Positions 1 through 9,817 of a DNA stretch of 64,000 bases are shown in pieces (position 1 is the first letter of the stretch; the number at the start of each line of letters is the position of its first letter). Below the pieces are notes generated by a model. That model was not told where the DNA came from and made no database searches. It saw only the letters and a list, made by a program, of their open reading frames with translations. Origin of the DNA: Fremontodendron californicum (taxonomy: Eukaryota; Streptophyta; Magnoliopsida; Malvales; Malvaceae); assembly GCA_030761205.1 (NCBI GenBank), contig JAULJL010000024.1, positions 22,934,126 to 22,998,125 of the forward strand, read 5' to 3'. A program made the translations under genes and the position numbers.

Positions 1-1055
1 TTTCTTCTTAGATTTTCTTTAATTTTATGTTTATGTTTATAATGCCTATGCTAGGCTAAACTTCTATTTGGTTAAGGGTGATTTCAAAGCCCTAGACATG
101 TTTTGTGATTGATTTTCAGATTCTATCTATCATTAATTTTCTATCAAAGTTGCTTATGTTCTTCTACAAGAATTGTTCATGATGTTGTCTAGATTTATTT
201 AGGTGTACAACTAGATAGATCTTGATAATTATCTATTGCTAGTTTAGGAGTCTTGATCCGTGTAATTGTCTTGATTTCCTATTCATAAGTGGCAATTTGT
301 GATTAATGATTATGGTCAAGTTTTCAATAATTGCAAAGTGGAACATAACCTAAGTTGAACAATCCGAGCTTATGTGTTTGTTGCTTAGATCAACCTATCT
401 TTCTCATCATAAAGCTGCCATTAAATTGAATTTAGAGAGCTTATTCTAGGTTGTTTAATGGTTAGAGATTAAATAGAGAGCTTGTTCTATTTAACGACAA
501 ACTAAGGAAAGATTGGGGTAACAGAGCTTGTTGTTATCTACGGTTGTTAACTTTGATAGTTGGTTGATATTGATAGATCTGAAATTGATTCTTAATGATG
601 TCTAGTGGTGGAGAATGAAACCTTAACCATATTTTTCATATTTGATTCTTCTTACTTATTTGTTTTCTTACTTTTAGTTTACTTATTTTTTATATTTATT
701 TTTATTGGCTGGTTATACCGCCTAATTTGTATATTAACTTTGTTTTATTTTTATTGGCTGGTTATACCGCCTAATTTAGTATATATATTTTTATTGGCTG
801 GTTATACCGCCTAATTTAGTATATATATTTTTATTGGCTGGTTATACCGCCTTGCATCTTATTCTTATTATTTACTTTAGTTTAAATCTGGCTTCAAAAA
901 CCCCTTTTCTTTTATTGTTCTTGAATTTAAGTTTTAAACTATTAACTTATAAACTAAAACCCAATCCCTGAGGACTCGACCCTTGCTAACTACTATACTT
1001 ACAATTTATCTTTTTAGTGCAAGGTTAAATAAGATACACTCTTTTGGGTGCATCA
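1..1055 (+). repeat. N1 5' LTR (3' part: R/U5)
   Basis: Matches 5050-6104 without length difference. It ends in the family's terminal GGGTGCATCA and is followed six bases later by the primer-binding site. It carries four copies of the GGCTGGTTATACCGCC repeat. The short ORF at 605-814 recurs in every LTR copy and spans this repeat; it is not treated as a gene. Confidence 0.93.
702..851 (+). repeat. hairpin-forming minisatellite in the LTR leader
   Basis: Four near-identical units containing ATTGGCTGGTTATACCGCC, about 36-50 bp apart, lie downstream of the expected transcription start. GGC(T)GGT and ACCGCC can pair around a TAT loop with one bulged T, giving a row of small stem-loops in the RNA. 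Other LTRs in the window carry three or four units: N2, N4 and N6 have four, N3 and N5 have three. Confidence 0.8.
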
Positions 1056-1061
1056 AGTTTT

Positions 1062-1079
1062 TGGCGCCGTTGCCGGGGA
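1062..1079 (+). other. N1 primer-binding site, tRNA-Asp type
   Basis: TGGCGCCGTTGCCGGGGA lies six bases after the LTR. It is complementary to the 3' end of plant tRNA-Asp(GTC), the primer used by Athila-type elements. The same 18 bases occur in all complete N and ATH copies in this window. Confidence 0.92.
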
Positions 1080-1200
1080 TTGTTTTCTTTAGTTTATTTG
1101 TTACTTGGTTTATTCTTATTTTCAGTTCTAATTAGTTTTATTTTCTTGTACATACAAGTTTTTCTTTTCAAATTTAAAAAAAAAAAAAAAAAAAAACACA

Positions 1201-2139
1201 ATGGAGTTGAGCAATCTAACACTTGAAGAGTTGGTGGCATACATGAACATGGAGAATCAACAAGCCAATCTCACCTCCCCAGTTCAACAATTGGCCATGG
1301 GAGGATGTCAAGGCCATCAAGTGTTCCAAGACCAACAGTATGATCATTACTCAAACACTTACCATGTGGGATGGTGGGATCATACTAATTATGGCTATTC
1401 GAAAAATTACCAAGAAGTAGATCCTTATGCCAATTACACTCATCCATCTAGCTTCAATCAATCATGGTCTCAAGAACCAGATCTTTTTCAACCACCACAT
1501 ATGACTCAAAACTCAGGTACTTCTTTAGAAGATCTTGTCTATTCTCTTGTTACTGATACATTGCAATTTCAACAGGAAACAAGGGCAAGCATCCAGAGTT
1601 TGGAAAAGCAAATGATCCAATTGACTAGTAGTATGGTGGGATGGGTAGCACAAAGATCTGAAGAACTCCCAGCCCAAACGATGGTTAACCCAAAGGAGAA
1701 TGCTACTATTGTGACCTTGAAGAATGAGGAACAAGATGAGGATGAAACAAAATTAGAGATGGATTCTATTCTTGAGGATAATGAAGCCAAAGATCCAAAT
1801 AAGAGTATTTCGGCACCTGAGGTAACGTTTGAGATTCCAATTTTTACTAATGTTTCTTCTCCACCTTTTCCTAGTAGATTCGCAAAGTTCAAGGAGGATG
1901 AACATGAACAAGACACGCTGGAAACCTTAAACAGTTTGTTTGTGGATGTCATTCAACAAGTACCAAAAGATGCACCATTCCTCGATGAGATATGCACCAC
2001 CAAGGATGATGGAATAATACTTGTAATGGATAATGCATCCACTGTTGTGCAAAGAAAGCTTCCTCTCAAACGCATAAATTTGGGAAATTTCATGTATGAG
2101 CCTGACAAGCCTAAAAAGCCAAGAAAGGGTGTTGGTTAG
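1201..2139 (+). CDS. N1 312-aa gag-tail protein
   Basis: Uninterrupted 312-codon ORF starting just after a 21-A tract. It lines up with the C-terminal part of ATH gag, from the region after the zinc knuckle to just before the protease. Shared blocks are YxxYSNTY plus GW-DH near residue 50, QNSGTSLEDLV (~residue 100), LQFQQETRASIQ, NPKENATIVTL, SPPFPSRFAKFKE (~220) and VVQRKLPLK (~285). It lacks the gag capsid region, the CCHC knuckle and the DLGAS protease. The same ORF, with a few substitutions and no breaks, occurs in N2, N3 and N4, suggesting either great youth or a maintained role such as RNA binding or assembly. No known function can be assigned. Confidence 0.8.
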   Translation: MELSNLTLEELVAYMNMENQQANLTSPVQQLAMGGCQGHQVFQDQQYDHYSNTYHVGWWDHTNYGYSKNYQEVDPYANYTHPSSFNQSWSQEPDLFQPPHMTQNSGTSLEDLVYSLVTDTLQFQQETRASIQSLEKQMIQLTSSMVGWVAQRSEELPAQTMVNPKENATIVTLKNEEQDEDETKLEMDSILEDNEAKDPNKSISAPEVTFEIPIFTNVSSPPFPSRFAKFKEDEHEQDTLETLNSLFVDVIQQVPKDAPFLDEICTTKDDGIILVMDNASTVVQRKLPLKRINLGNFMYEPDKPKKPRKGVG

Positions 2140-4013
2140 ATTCAAAACACTAACTCAAGTGTTAATTGGGAAGGCAACCCAATTAAAGAAGAAATTGCCA
2201 ACCTTCCATATTCAGATTTGCTTTCTCTTTCTTTTCCTTTTTCTTTTCTTTTATTATTTTTATTTTTGTTTTTATTTTTATTTTTTATGTTTACTTGTTA
2301 ATTTTTGTTTAGTATTTTAGGATTATTTAGGTTGCATGAGTTTGTTTTGTTTTGAGTCTTAGTTGTTCCTATTCTTATGTTATTAGTTCTTTTCTCTTAC
2401 ACATGATTCTTTCATTTGGGTTAATAGACTTACATTGAGGACAATGTAAGAATTAAGTGTGGGGGGAATGATTTAGGATTTCTTTTATTTTTGTCTACTA
2501 TTTTTTTTATGAGTCTTTATTATTATTTTTAGTGTGTTTTAGTTCCTTTTCAATACTACGATGAGATATGAATTGCATAAGTCTAAAACAGATTTATTAG
2601 TGAGAAGATTTTCATGAGAATTGAACTTAATATCAATCGTTTTATGAGCCAATGTTAATATGATATGTTGATTGAGAAAGAAGCATGTTTAGACTTAATC
2701 TGACTTGTATAATCATCCTTGTGAGTTTTTGAGCCTATAATGATTGATGCATTATACAAATCAATCTAATTTCTTTCTTGAGTGCTCTTATGATTACATG
2801 ATTCTCTAGAACTTGCTTTAAACCGTTTGAGACTATATTGATACATGTGACAACATGAATATGATAGAGGCATTAGGATTATAACCAGAGCCAAACAGCC
2901 ATCCCTTATTGATGTTCCAAGAGAACATCCCTCTAGTGAACCAATTTGAGCCTACATTGAATAAGCTATTTATTTGGTAACCACATCTTACACCTAGCCT
3001 AAACACATTTATATCTTTACCCTTGTTCTAAAGATGGACTAGAATGTTTGAGACATATTGCAAAAACAAGGGATATTTTTTGAAAATTTGGGTTAGAACA
3101 AAAGATAAGTGTGGGGGAGGAGAAAGGCAAAAGTCAAGAGAAAAATAGAGGGAATATTGCCAAATACATTCCCATGTGAAAAAAAAAAAAAAAAAAAAAA
3201 AATTTTTTGAATAATCTCTTGAACTTCTAGTTAAAGAAAAGAAAAAGATGTTCGAAAGTTGGTTAGAATGAAGTAAAGGCTCAACATGAAATATTCAGCC
3301 TATGTGATTATGTACTTCTAAAGAATATTGAGAAAGTTTTATTTGCAAAATCTTATTTTGTCTCTAAATTCTATGAAGTCTTTGGAATGTTTGTGATATC
3401 TTTTCCTTTTTATTCTTTAACCACATTATTACCTCTTGGCCCCATTACAACCTTGATTAAAGACCTCTTGATTTATGAAGTTGCATGATCTTTTAGTGGA
3501 GAATAGGTAGACAAGCAAGCATATGGTAGAACTATTTTCATGAGATTGATTGAGTGTAAACACTTTACCACTACTTTAAAGAGTGAAAATCATGAGAGTA
3601 TCCCATGTGAGAAGTTGAGATTAAGTTTGAATGTGCACTATTTTGATTGAAATATGTTATGTTAATATTGGCTTAACTCAAACAATTTACATTCAAGCAT
3701 GATTTTTTGTGAAATTCTTTAAGCTATTGATTAGTTTATAAGACTTGTTCAAAGATTGTCTCTAATTTATATTGAAAGGAATAGGAGTAAATATTTTTAG
3801 TATATGTAGTTTATTTATATTTTAGTTTTTCAATGTTTGTGGGTATCGTTCTAGTAAACCCTCACGAGACTAAACTCGTCCACTAGGGACACCTAGGGGT
3901 TTAAAGGCTTGTGTCACATGCTAAGTGCCACCGTGATTTCCTACGAAAATGGATTAGATTAGATTTTCTTATTTTATTTTTATTGAGTCGTTGCTAGGGA
4001 CTAGCAACAATCT
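2140..4013 (+). other. N1 non-coding internal region
   Basis: About 1.9 kb without a credible ORF. It is homologous to the 3' non-coding region downstream of integrase in the ATH elements (e.g. 21189-22692). It contains two polypurine-like motifs AAGTGTGGGGG besides the terminal one, at 2455-2466 and 3107-3117, and an A-run near 3180-3201. Confidence 0.8.
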
Positions 4014-4026
4014 AAGTGTGGGGGTG
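4014..4026 (+). other. N1 polypurine tract
   Basis: AAGTGTGGGGGTG directly abuts the first base of the 3' LTR (TGATAACTCG). That is the expected position and composition for the plus-strand primer. The same tract abuts the 3' LTR in N2, N4 and the ATH copies. Confidence 0.85.
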
Positions 4027-4360
4027 TGATAACTCGTATAATTATATAGTTTTTAGTTATGTTTTATTATTGTTTTGTGTCAAATACGAGTTATTATTGT
4101 TTAGTCTAATTGTGTTTATGATCTTTTATATTTTTATGTAATTTGGTGTTTTTCACAAGTTTCTTTGAGTGATTTCAGATTACTAGAATTAAGGGCAAAT
4201 CCAGTTCAGTTCCAGTTCCGACACCTTTTGCCATATCAGCTATATCTGGAGTTTCACTGAAGCAATAAGGCTGAAATTTGTATCCGTGAAAAGCTAAGAG
4301 GCATATCTATCTTTTTCATGTTTTACACTTCTTGAAACGGAGTCGTTTTCCCTAGCGAAA

Positions 4361-4722
4361 TCGACCATCAAGTTGGCTGATGTGCAATGACGTCTGTGCT
4401 GACCTGTTTTCGTATTTTGCCCATATCTGCTTATCCACATCAGCAAATGAGCTGATTCCAATGGTTATGGATCCGTAACTGATACGGGAACAGTTTTCTA
4501 GAAGACCATATGATCAGATCAGGCCTCTAATATTGACGAAATCGACCATCAAGTTGGCTGATGTGCAATGACGTCTGTGCTGACCTGTTTTCGTATTTTG
4601 CCCATATCTGCTTATCCACATCAGCAAATGAGCTGATTCCAACGGCTATGGATCCCTAACTGATAGGGGAACCTTTTTCTAGAAGACCATGTGATCAGAT
4701 AAGGCCTGCAAAATTGACAAAA
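4361..4722 (+). repeat. 181-bp tandem duplication in U3
   Basis: TCGACCATCAAGTTGGCTGA starts at 4361, 4542 and 4723, giving two full 181-bp units and the start of a third upstream of the TATA box. N2, N3 and N5 LTRs (2.0-2.08 kb) also have two units. The solo LTR and the N4 and N6 LTRs (~1.87 kb) have one, which explains most of the LTR length difference. Position suggests an enhancer-like repeat. Confidence 0.85.
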
Positions 4723-4850
4723 TCGACCATCAAGTTGGCTGATCAAAATCGTCATGTATGACGAAAATTGTTAGAAAATGCACCCACCTATTATACCTAC
4801 CTTTGAAATTTGTAAAGCTTGTCTCTTGTCATTTAGCCCTCCAAAATATG

Positions 4851-4858
4851 TATAAATA
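4851..4858 (+). promoter_or_regulatory. N1 LTR TATA box
   Basis: TATAAATA inside GTATAAATAGAGGGCC, the only strong TATA box in the LTR and conserved in all N LTRs. Transcription would start about 30 bases downstream, placing the minisatellite in the transcribed leader. Confidence 0.7.
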
Positions 4859-6104
4859 GAGGGCCTTGGATGATTGTAAGGGATCATATTGTACATAGGT
4901 AGGATATTAGCCATTTTAATAAAATTCTCTAAGTTTTCTTCTTCTTTCTTTTCTCTAGTTTTCTTTCTTTTCTCTAGTTTTCTTTTTCTTTAGAGAGAGC
5001 AAGAGGTTGGATAATTAATATTCTTCCTCTTCTTCTTTCTTTCTTTTATTTTCTTCTTAGATTTTCTTTAATTTTATGTTTATGTTTATAATGCCTATGC
5101 TAGGCTAAACTTCTATTTGGTTAAGGGTGATTTCAAAGCCCTAGACATGTTTTGTGATTGATTTTCAGATTCTATCTATCATTAATTTTCTATCAAAGTT
5201 GCTTATGTTCTTCTACAAGAATTGTTCATGATGTTGTCTAGATTTATTTAGGTGTACAACTAGATAGATCTTGATAATTATCTATTGCTAGTTTAGGAGT
5301 CTTGATCCGTGTAATTGTCTTGATTTCCTATTCATAAGTGGCAATTTGTGATTAATGATTATGGTCAAGTTTTCAATAATTGCAAAGTGGAACATAACCT
5401 AAGTTGAACAATCCGAGCTTATGTGTTTGTTGCTTAGATCAACCTATCTTTCTCATCATAAAGCTGCCATTAAATTGAATTTAGAGAGCTTATTCTAGGT
5501 TGTTTAATGGTTAGAGATTAAATAGAGAGCTTGTTCTATTTAACGACAAACTAAGGAAAGATTGGGGTAACAGAGCTTGTTGTTATCTACGGTTGTTAAC
5601 TTTGATAGTTGGTTGATATTGATAGATCTGAAATTGATTCTTAATGATGTCTAGTGGTGGAGAATGAAACCTTAACCATATTTTTCATATTTGATTCTTC
5701 TTACTTATTTGTTTTCTTACTTTTAGTTTACTTATTTTTTATATTTATTTTTATTGGCTGGTTATACCGCCTAATTTGTATATTAACTTTGTTTTATTTT
5801 TATTGGCTGGTTATACCGCCTAATTTAGTATATATATTTTTATTGGCTGGTTATACCGCCTAATTTAGTATATATATTTTTATTGGCTGGTTATACCGCC
5901 TTGCATCTTATTCTTATTATTTACTTTAGTTTAAATCTGGCTTCAAAAACCCCTTTTCTTTTATTGTTCTTGAATTTAAGTTTTAAACTATTAACTTATA
6001 AACTAAAACCCAATCCCTGAGGACTCGACCCTTGCTAACTACTATACTTACAATTTATCTTTTTAGTGCAAGGTTAAATAAGATACACTCTTTTGGGTGC
6101 ATCA

Positions 6105-8028
6105 CATGGGCTGATCTTCTAAAAAAGCCTTCTTAACCTCACTCTCTTTTGCATAAAAGCTCATCTTTGTTTTTGCTTTTCTTTCTTGTGGCATTACTTT
6201 ATTTTTTTCAGCCACTTCTCTGTTTTTTGTCACTTTCTTTTTCCTCCCCTTTTTCGGCCAATCTCTCTTTTTTTTGTTCTCTCCTTTTTTCCTCATTAGA
6301 TTCGGCCACACTCAATTCTTTTTTCTCAAAAACAGATTTCAATTTCATTTGGTCTTCATAGACCTGCTTTGGTGTTAAAGGAACAAGGTTGATGGTTTTG
6401 CCATCTTTTACAAAGCTATATCTATTCCTAAACCCATCATGTGTTACCCTCCTATCAAACTGCCATGGCCTCCCCAACAATAGATGGCCAGCATGCATAG
6501 GCACTACATCACAAAGCACCTCATCACTATACCTCCCAATAGTAAAAGCTACCCTGACTTGCCTATTCACCTTAACCTCCCCACAATCATTCAACCATTG
6601 CAATCTATAAGGCTTAGGATGTTTAAGCATAGGTAAACCCAACTTTTCTACTAAGGTAGTACTAGCTACATTGGTGCAACTCCCCCCATCAATTATCATA
6701 CTACATACTTTATTATTCACAAAACATCTAGTATGAAAAATGTTTTCCCTTTGTTCCTCTACATCATCTATTTTAATTTGCGCATTCAAAGCACGCCTAG
6801 CAACAAGAGATTTACCTTCCACGGGGTAGTCCAAGTCAGCATCATCACCAACACAATCACTAGCATCCTCCAATTCTGGCATGTCATCACAATCATCCTC
6901 ACTTTCGGTCACGACTTCACCATTAGCATGCATGATCATCGCCCTTTTGTTTGGACATTGAGATGCAATATGGCCTGAACCCAAACATTTAAAGCATTTA
7001 ATATCTCTATTCCTTGAAGAATTGGAATTTTGAAATACCTTGGGTTTGTCTTTGCTAGTGCTCTCTTCTTTCCCCTTTGGTGGTTCGATTTTGCCCTTGA
7101 CAACAGCCCGGTCTTTGTCCCACTTTGGTTTCCAAGGAGTGCTAGAAACCGAAGAATACCTTGCTGCCCCTTTTCTTTTCAATTGCCTCTCCACCTTCAT
7201 AGCCATGTGCACCATGTCTTCTACCTCTACATAATGCTGCAACTCCACAACATTGGCTATGTCTCTATGTAAGCCACTCAAAAATCTAGCCATGGTGGCT
7301 TCCTGATCCTCCTCTACATTGGCTCTAATCATAGCCACCTCCATCTCCTTATAGTAATCCTCTACACTCCTAAACCCTTGGGTAAGGTTTTGAAGTTTTT
7401 GGTAAAGGTCCCTATAATAGTGGCTAGGTACAAACCTCCTTTTCATGAGAGCCTTCAATTCTCTCCATGTCTCTATAGGTCTCTCATGGTTTCTCCTCCT
7501 ATTGGTTACTAGTTGATCCCACCAAACTATGGCATAGTCAGTAAATTCAATGACTGCCAACTTCACCTTTTTCTCTTCCGAATAGTTGTGACAATCAAAG
7601 ATCAACTCTATCTTCTTCTCCCACTCCAAATAAACCTCAGGATCAGTTCTACCTTGGAATGGTGGAATTTTCATTTTAATATTCCCAAGGTTCCTATCTT
7701 CTCTATTTTCCCAATCATGATCCCTAGTGTTTCTCCTAGGTCTTCCTCCATGCCTAACTCCTCTAGGTCTACCCATATCAACTTCCTCATCATCTGCCTC
7801 CTCTATATCATGTTCATCAACAACACTAGACTCTCGCCTAGCCCCTCTATATCGCCCACCTTGTAGGTTTTGAATGGCTGCCGATTGGCTCTCTATCTTG
7901 TCTGACATCTGTGCCATCGCAAAATTCATCCTCTCAAACTGTTGTTGCATAGCTCTCAATGTAAAGGATGAATTTTCATCCCCCTTGTGTGATGATTCAG
8001 TATGGTGAGACATTTGAAGTTGCTGCAA
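6105..8028 (-). pseudogene. gag-pro: CHR1 gag-protease, frameshifted and truncated
   Basis: A 606-codon ORF (8028-6208). Residues ~120-290 are a retrotransposon gag domain. A CCHC zinc knuckle lies at C345, C348, H353, C358 (CFKCLGSGHIASQC). A retropepsin-like domain around D447 (IIDGGSCTNVAS) follows, with the flap-side LLGRPW motif further on. The lysine/glutamate-rich linker is frameshifted near 6210-6240: the expected continuation (AKESEVKKAF...EDQPM) is in another frame at 6102-6200. N1 then interrupts the element right after DQPM, where CHR2 goes on into reverse transcriptase. Gag would package the RNA and the protease process the polyprotein; this copy cannot make a full product. Confidence 0.82.
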
Positions 8029-8926
8029 AACAAAATGTTAGTGATAAAATAAACTCACACACTCCCTTAGTGTTTACACTCAATTAAGATATCACTCCAA
8101 CTCTTGTTTGCACTCTTTTAGGCTTTTTCTTTAATAAAGTTACTTACTCTTGCCTTTTACCACTCTATTTCCTCTTTCAGGTTCTTTAGGAACTAGAAGA
8201 ACTCTTCAAGAACTCCACTTGCTTAATTCTACCTAGCAAAAGACTCAAGAAACAAGAAACAATTAATAAAAAGATAAAACAAGTAAAAATCAAGAATAAG
8301 ATGATCAAGAATTCAAATCTTTTCTACTTTCCTTGATCTTTTTCGAATCTTTCTTTCCTTTTTTTTTTTTTTTTTTTTTTCAAGAACGAGACTTCTTGAT
8401 TTTCTTGAAATCTCGGATGAACTTTTTTTTTTTTTTTTTTTTTTTCAAGAACGAGACTTCTTGTTTTTCTTGAAATCTCGGATGAACTTTTTTTTTTTTA
8501 GATTCGGATCAAGAATCAATAAGAAGGAATTTTAATTGATAAAAAAAAAATTCAAGAAACGAAATCTTGATTTAAACCACCTTTCAAGACTGAAACCCCA
8601 AACTTAGACTGCCTAAAAACTATAACCCTAGGAAAAATGCCTAAAGCTATAACCCCAAGACAAGAATGTCTGAAACCCCAAAACAAGAAAGTTGACAGAA
8701 ATCCCAAAATCTTGTTATTGATTTTGTTGTGATAGTATTTAAACCAACTTTCAAGAACGAAACCCCAAACAAAAACTGCCCTAAAAACTATAACTATTAG
8801 ACAAAGAAAGCCTAAAGCTATAACCCCTATGACAAGTATGTCTGAAACCTCAAAACAAAAAAGTTGAGAAAAACTCCAATACCCTATGGTAAAAAGATAA
8901 AAATATTTGACCTGATTGGTCCCTAA
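8029..8926 (-). other. CHR1 5' leader with local tandem repeats
   Basis: Non-coding stretch between primer site and gag. On the plus strand, two or more copies of a unit with CAAGAACGAGACTTCTTG separated by long T-runs lie at about 8340-8500. A roughly 167-bp imperfect direct duplication spans 8575-8741 and 8742-8880. The 156-codon ORF across 8552-9022 runs through the primer site and LTR edge and is not credible. Confidence 0.65.
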
Positions 8927-8938
8927 GCTCTGATACCA
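8927..8938 (-). other. CHR1 primer-binding site, tRNA-Met type
   Basis: Minus strand TGGTATCAGAGC, two bases from the LTR end (TTCACATCA). It is complementary to the 3' end of plant initiator tRNA-Met, as in chromoviruses. Confidence 0.88.
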
Positions 8939-8940
8939 AC

Positions 8941-9566
8941 TGATGTGAACCCTAGGGGTGAAACCCTTTGAACCCACTAACAAATTGAAATACCTAACCC
9001 AGAAAAGCCAAGATTCAGGCAAAGAAAGCTTAAACCCTTAAAAGCCTGTTTCAAAGAACCTAGATTAAGCATGTAATCTAAACCCTAAGAACTCTTGTTT
9101 CAAGAACCTAAGTTTGATAGGTTGAACGCCACAAAGAAAGAATTCTTTGATAAGTTCCTAAGTTCTTTCAAGAACTAAAAAGAGAAAACTCTCACTGAAT
9201 AAAATCAGACTTAATTGATCAAAAGATAATTGAAGTAGGTGGCTAAGACATATATTTATAGCCTCCCTACAATAACCCTAATCTACTAAACCCTAATCTA
9301 CTAAGTAATAATATGTAAAATATTGGCTGAACATACTCAAGCCCAAACCTAAATAATTAAAAGATGTTCAACAAGTTTAATAAAGATAGACCCCTTAAGC
9401 CTAATGGACATAATACATAAATCAAGCCCAAAAGCCTAAGTAATTAAAAGACTCAACTAAAGGTTCTAATTTAGACACCACAACATTAATGAATTGGACC
9501 AATGAATTGGACCCCACTTCATATTAGATAATGAACTAAAAACATGCCCACTAATTCATTAAGATT
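8941..9566 (-). repeat. CHR-type LTR (CHR1)
   Basis: On the minus strand it ends in GGGTTCACATCA next to the primer site. A purine-rich tract (AAGGGGGCGGCAA) marks the other side near 9567-9584. A TATA-like GCTATAAATATATG lies near 9250-9265. The exact left terminus is not certain; TG at 9558 is a candidate. Related copies occur at 25465-26108 (+) and 57913-58436 (-). Confidence 0.7.
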
Positions 9567-9585
9567 GCCGCCCCCTTGAATTCCT

Positions 9586-9815
9586 CTATGGCCCATCATG
9601 TGAAGCTTGGATCACATGGACCAATTCTTGGTCTTCCTCATTCAAGCAGCCCAACTTGAATGGATTGACATTGCTTAAAAGACTTGTAGATTCTTCCCAA
9701 GTCCTTTTTACCAATCCTTGCATAGCTTCCTTGAGCTTCTTGGATCTTAACCTTGTAATAGGCCCAATAGGAACATGCAATGGATCTTGAAGTCCAATAC
9801 CAGCTTGGTTCTCAT
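9586..9815 (-). pseudogene. CHR polyprotein C-terminal tail fragment
   Basis: About 75 codons including PIGPITRLRSKKLKEAMQ and ending in a stop just before the purine tract of the LTR. This basic PITR...KKLKEA stretch is typical of the extreme C-terminus of plant tRNA-Met-primed Ty3/gypsy polyproteins. The ORF's first ~16 codons are antisense ATH1 sequence, so the true fragment starts at the junction near 9815. Confidence 0.65.
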
Positions 9816-9817
9816 CA

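Larger units (their letters stand above)
1..6104 (+). mobile_element. N1: non-autonomous Athila-related LTR retrotransposon, 5' LTR cut by window edge
   Basis: Structure in order: partial 5' LTR (1-1055), tRNA-Asp primer site, 312-codon gag-tail ORF, ~1.9 kb of non-coding internal DNA, polypurine tract and a complete 3' LTR (4027-6104). No protease, reverse transcriptase, RNase H or integrase is present, so replication proteins must come from elsewhere. The 1055 bp of 5' LTR visible here have the same length as the matching part of the 3' LTR (5050-6104), and I saw no mismatch on reading. That implies a very recent insertion. The element sits in CHR1; the left flank, and so the target duplication, lies outside the window. 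Confidence 0.9.
4027..6104 (+). repeat. N1 3' LTR, complete (2078 bp)
   Basis: Begins TGATAACTCG and ends GGGTGCATCA (TG...CA). U3 holds a 181-bp tandem duplication and a TATA box; R/U5 holds the hairpin minisatellite at 5751-5900. The sequence beyond 6104 is the interior of CHR1. Confidence 0.93.
6105..9817 (-). mobile_element. CHR1: chromovirus-like Ty3/gypsy fragment, tRNA-Met primed
   Basis: On the minus strand the order is: tail of a polyprotein (9815-9586), one LTR (about 9566-8941), tRNA-Met primer site, 0.9 kb leader, and gag-protease (8028 to about 6105). One LTR therefore sits between the 3' end of one copy and the 5' end of another. The left end is cut by N1 just before the reverse transcriptase region; the right end joins ATH1 gag at about 9815 without an LTR. 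Confidence 0.8.

Noticed and set aside
605..814. 69-codon ORF repeated in most LTRs (also 5654, 12948, 17967 and longer variants)
   Set aside because: It runs through the GGCTGGTTATACCGCC minisatellite, is hydrophobic only because the DNA is T-rich, varies in length with repeat number and has no family features.
702..851. CRISPR-like spaced repeats
   Set aside because: Spacers are AT-rich and nearly the same, the repeats sit inside plant LTRs in every copy, and no cas genes exist; it is a minisatellite.
1062..1079. tRNA-Asp or tRNA-Met gene fragments
   Set aside because: Only the 12-18 bases complementary to the tRNA 3' end occur, directly beside LTRs; these are primer-binding sites.
1569..1952. 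127-codon ORF antisense to the gag-tail ORF, recurring in N2, N3 and N4
   Set aside because: It mirrors a conserved sense ORF and has low-complexity Ser/Cys composition; conservation follows from the sense strand.
8359..8500. Poly(T) runs as retroposed poly(A) tails
   Set aside because: They are part of a local tandem repeat in the CHR1 leader with no adjacent mRNA-like sequence or target duplication.
8552..9022. 156-codon minus-strand ORF
   Set aside because: It spans the tRNA-Met primer site and LTR edge of CHR1 and a tandem duplication; no recognisable domain.
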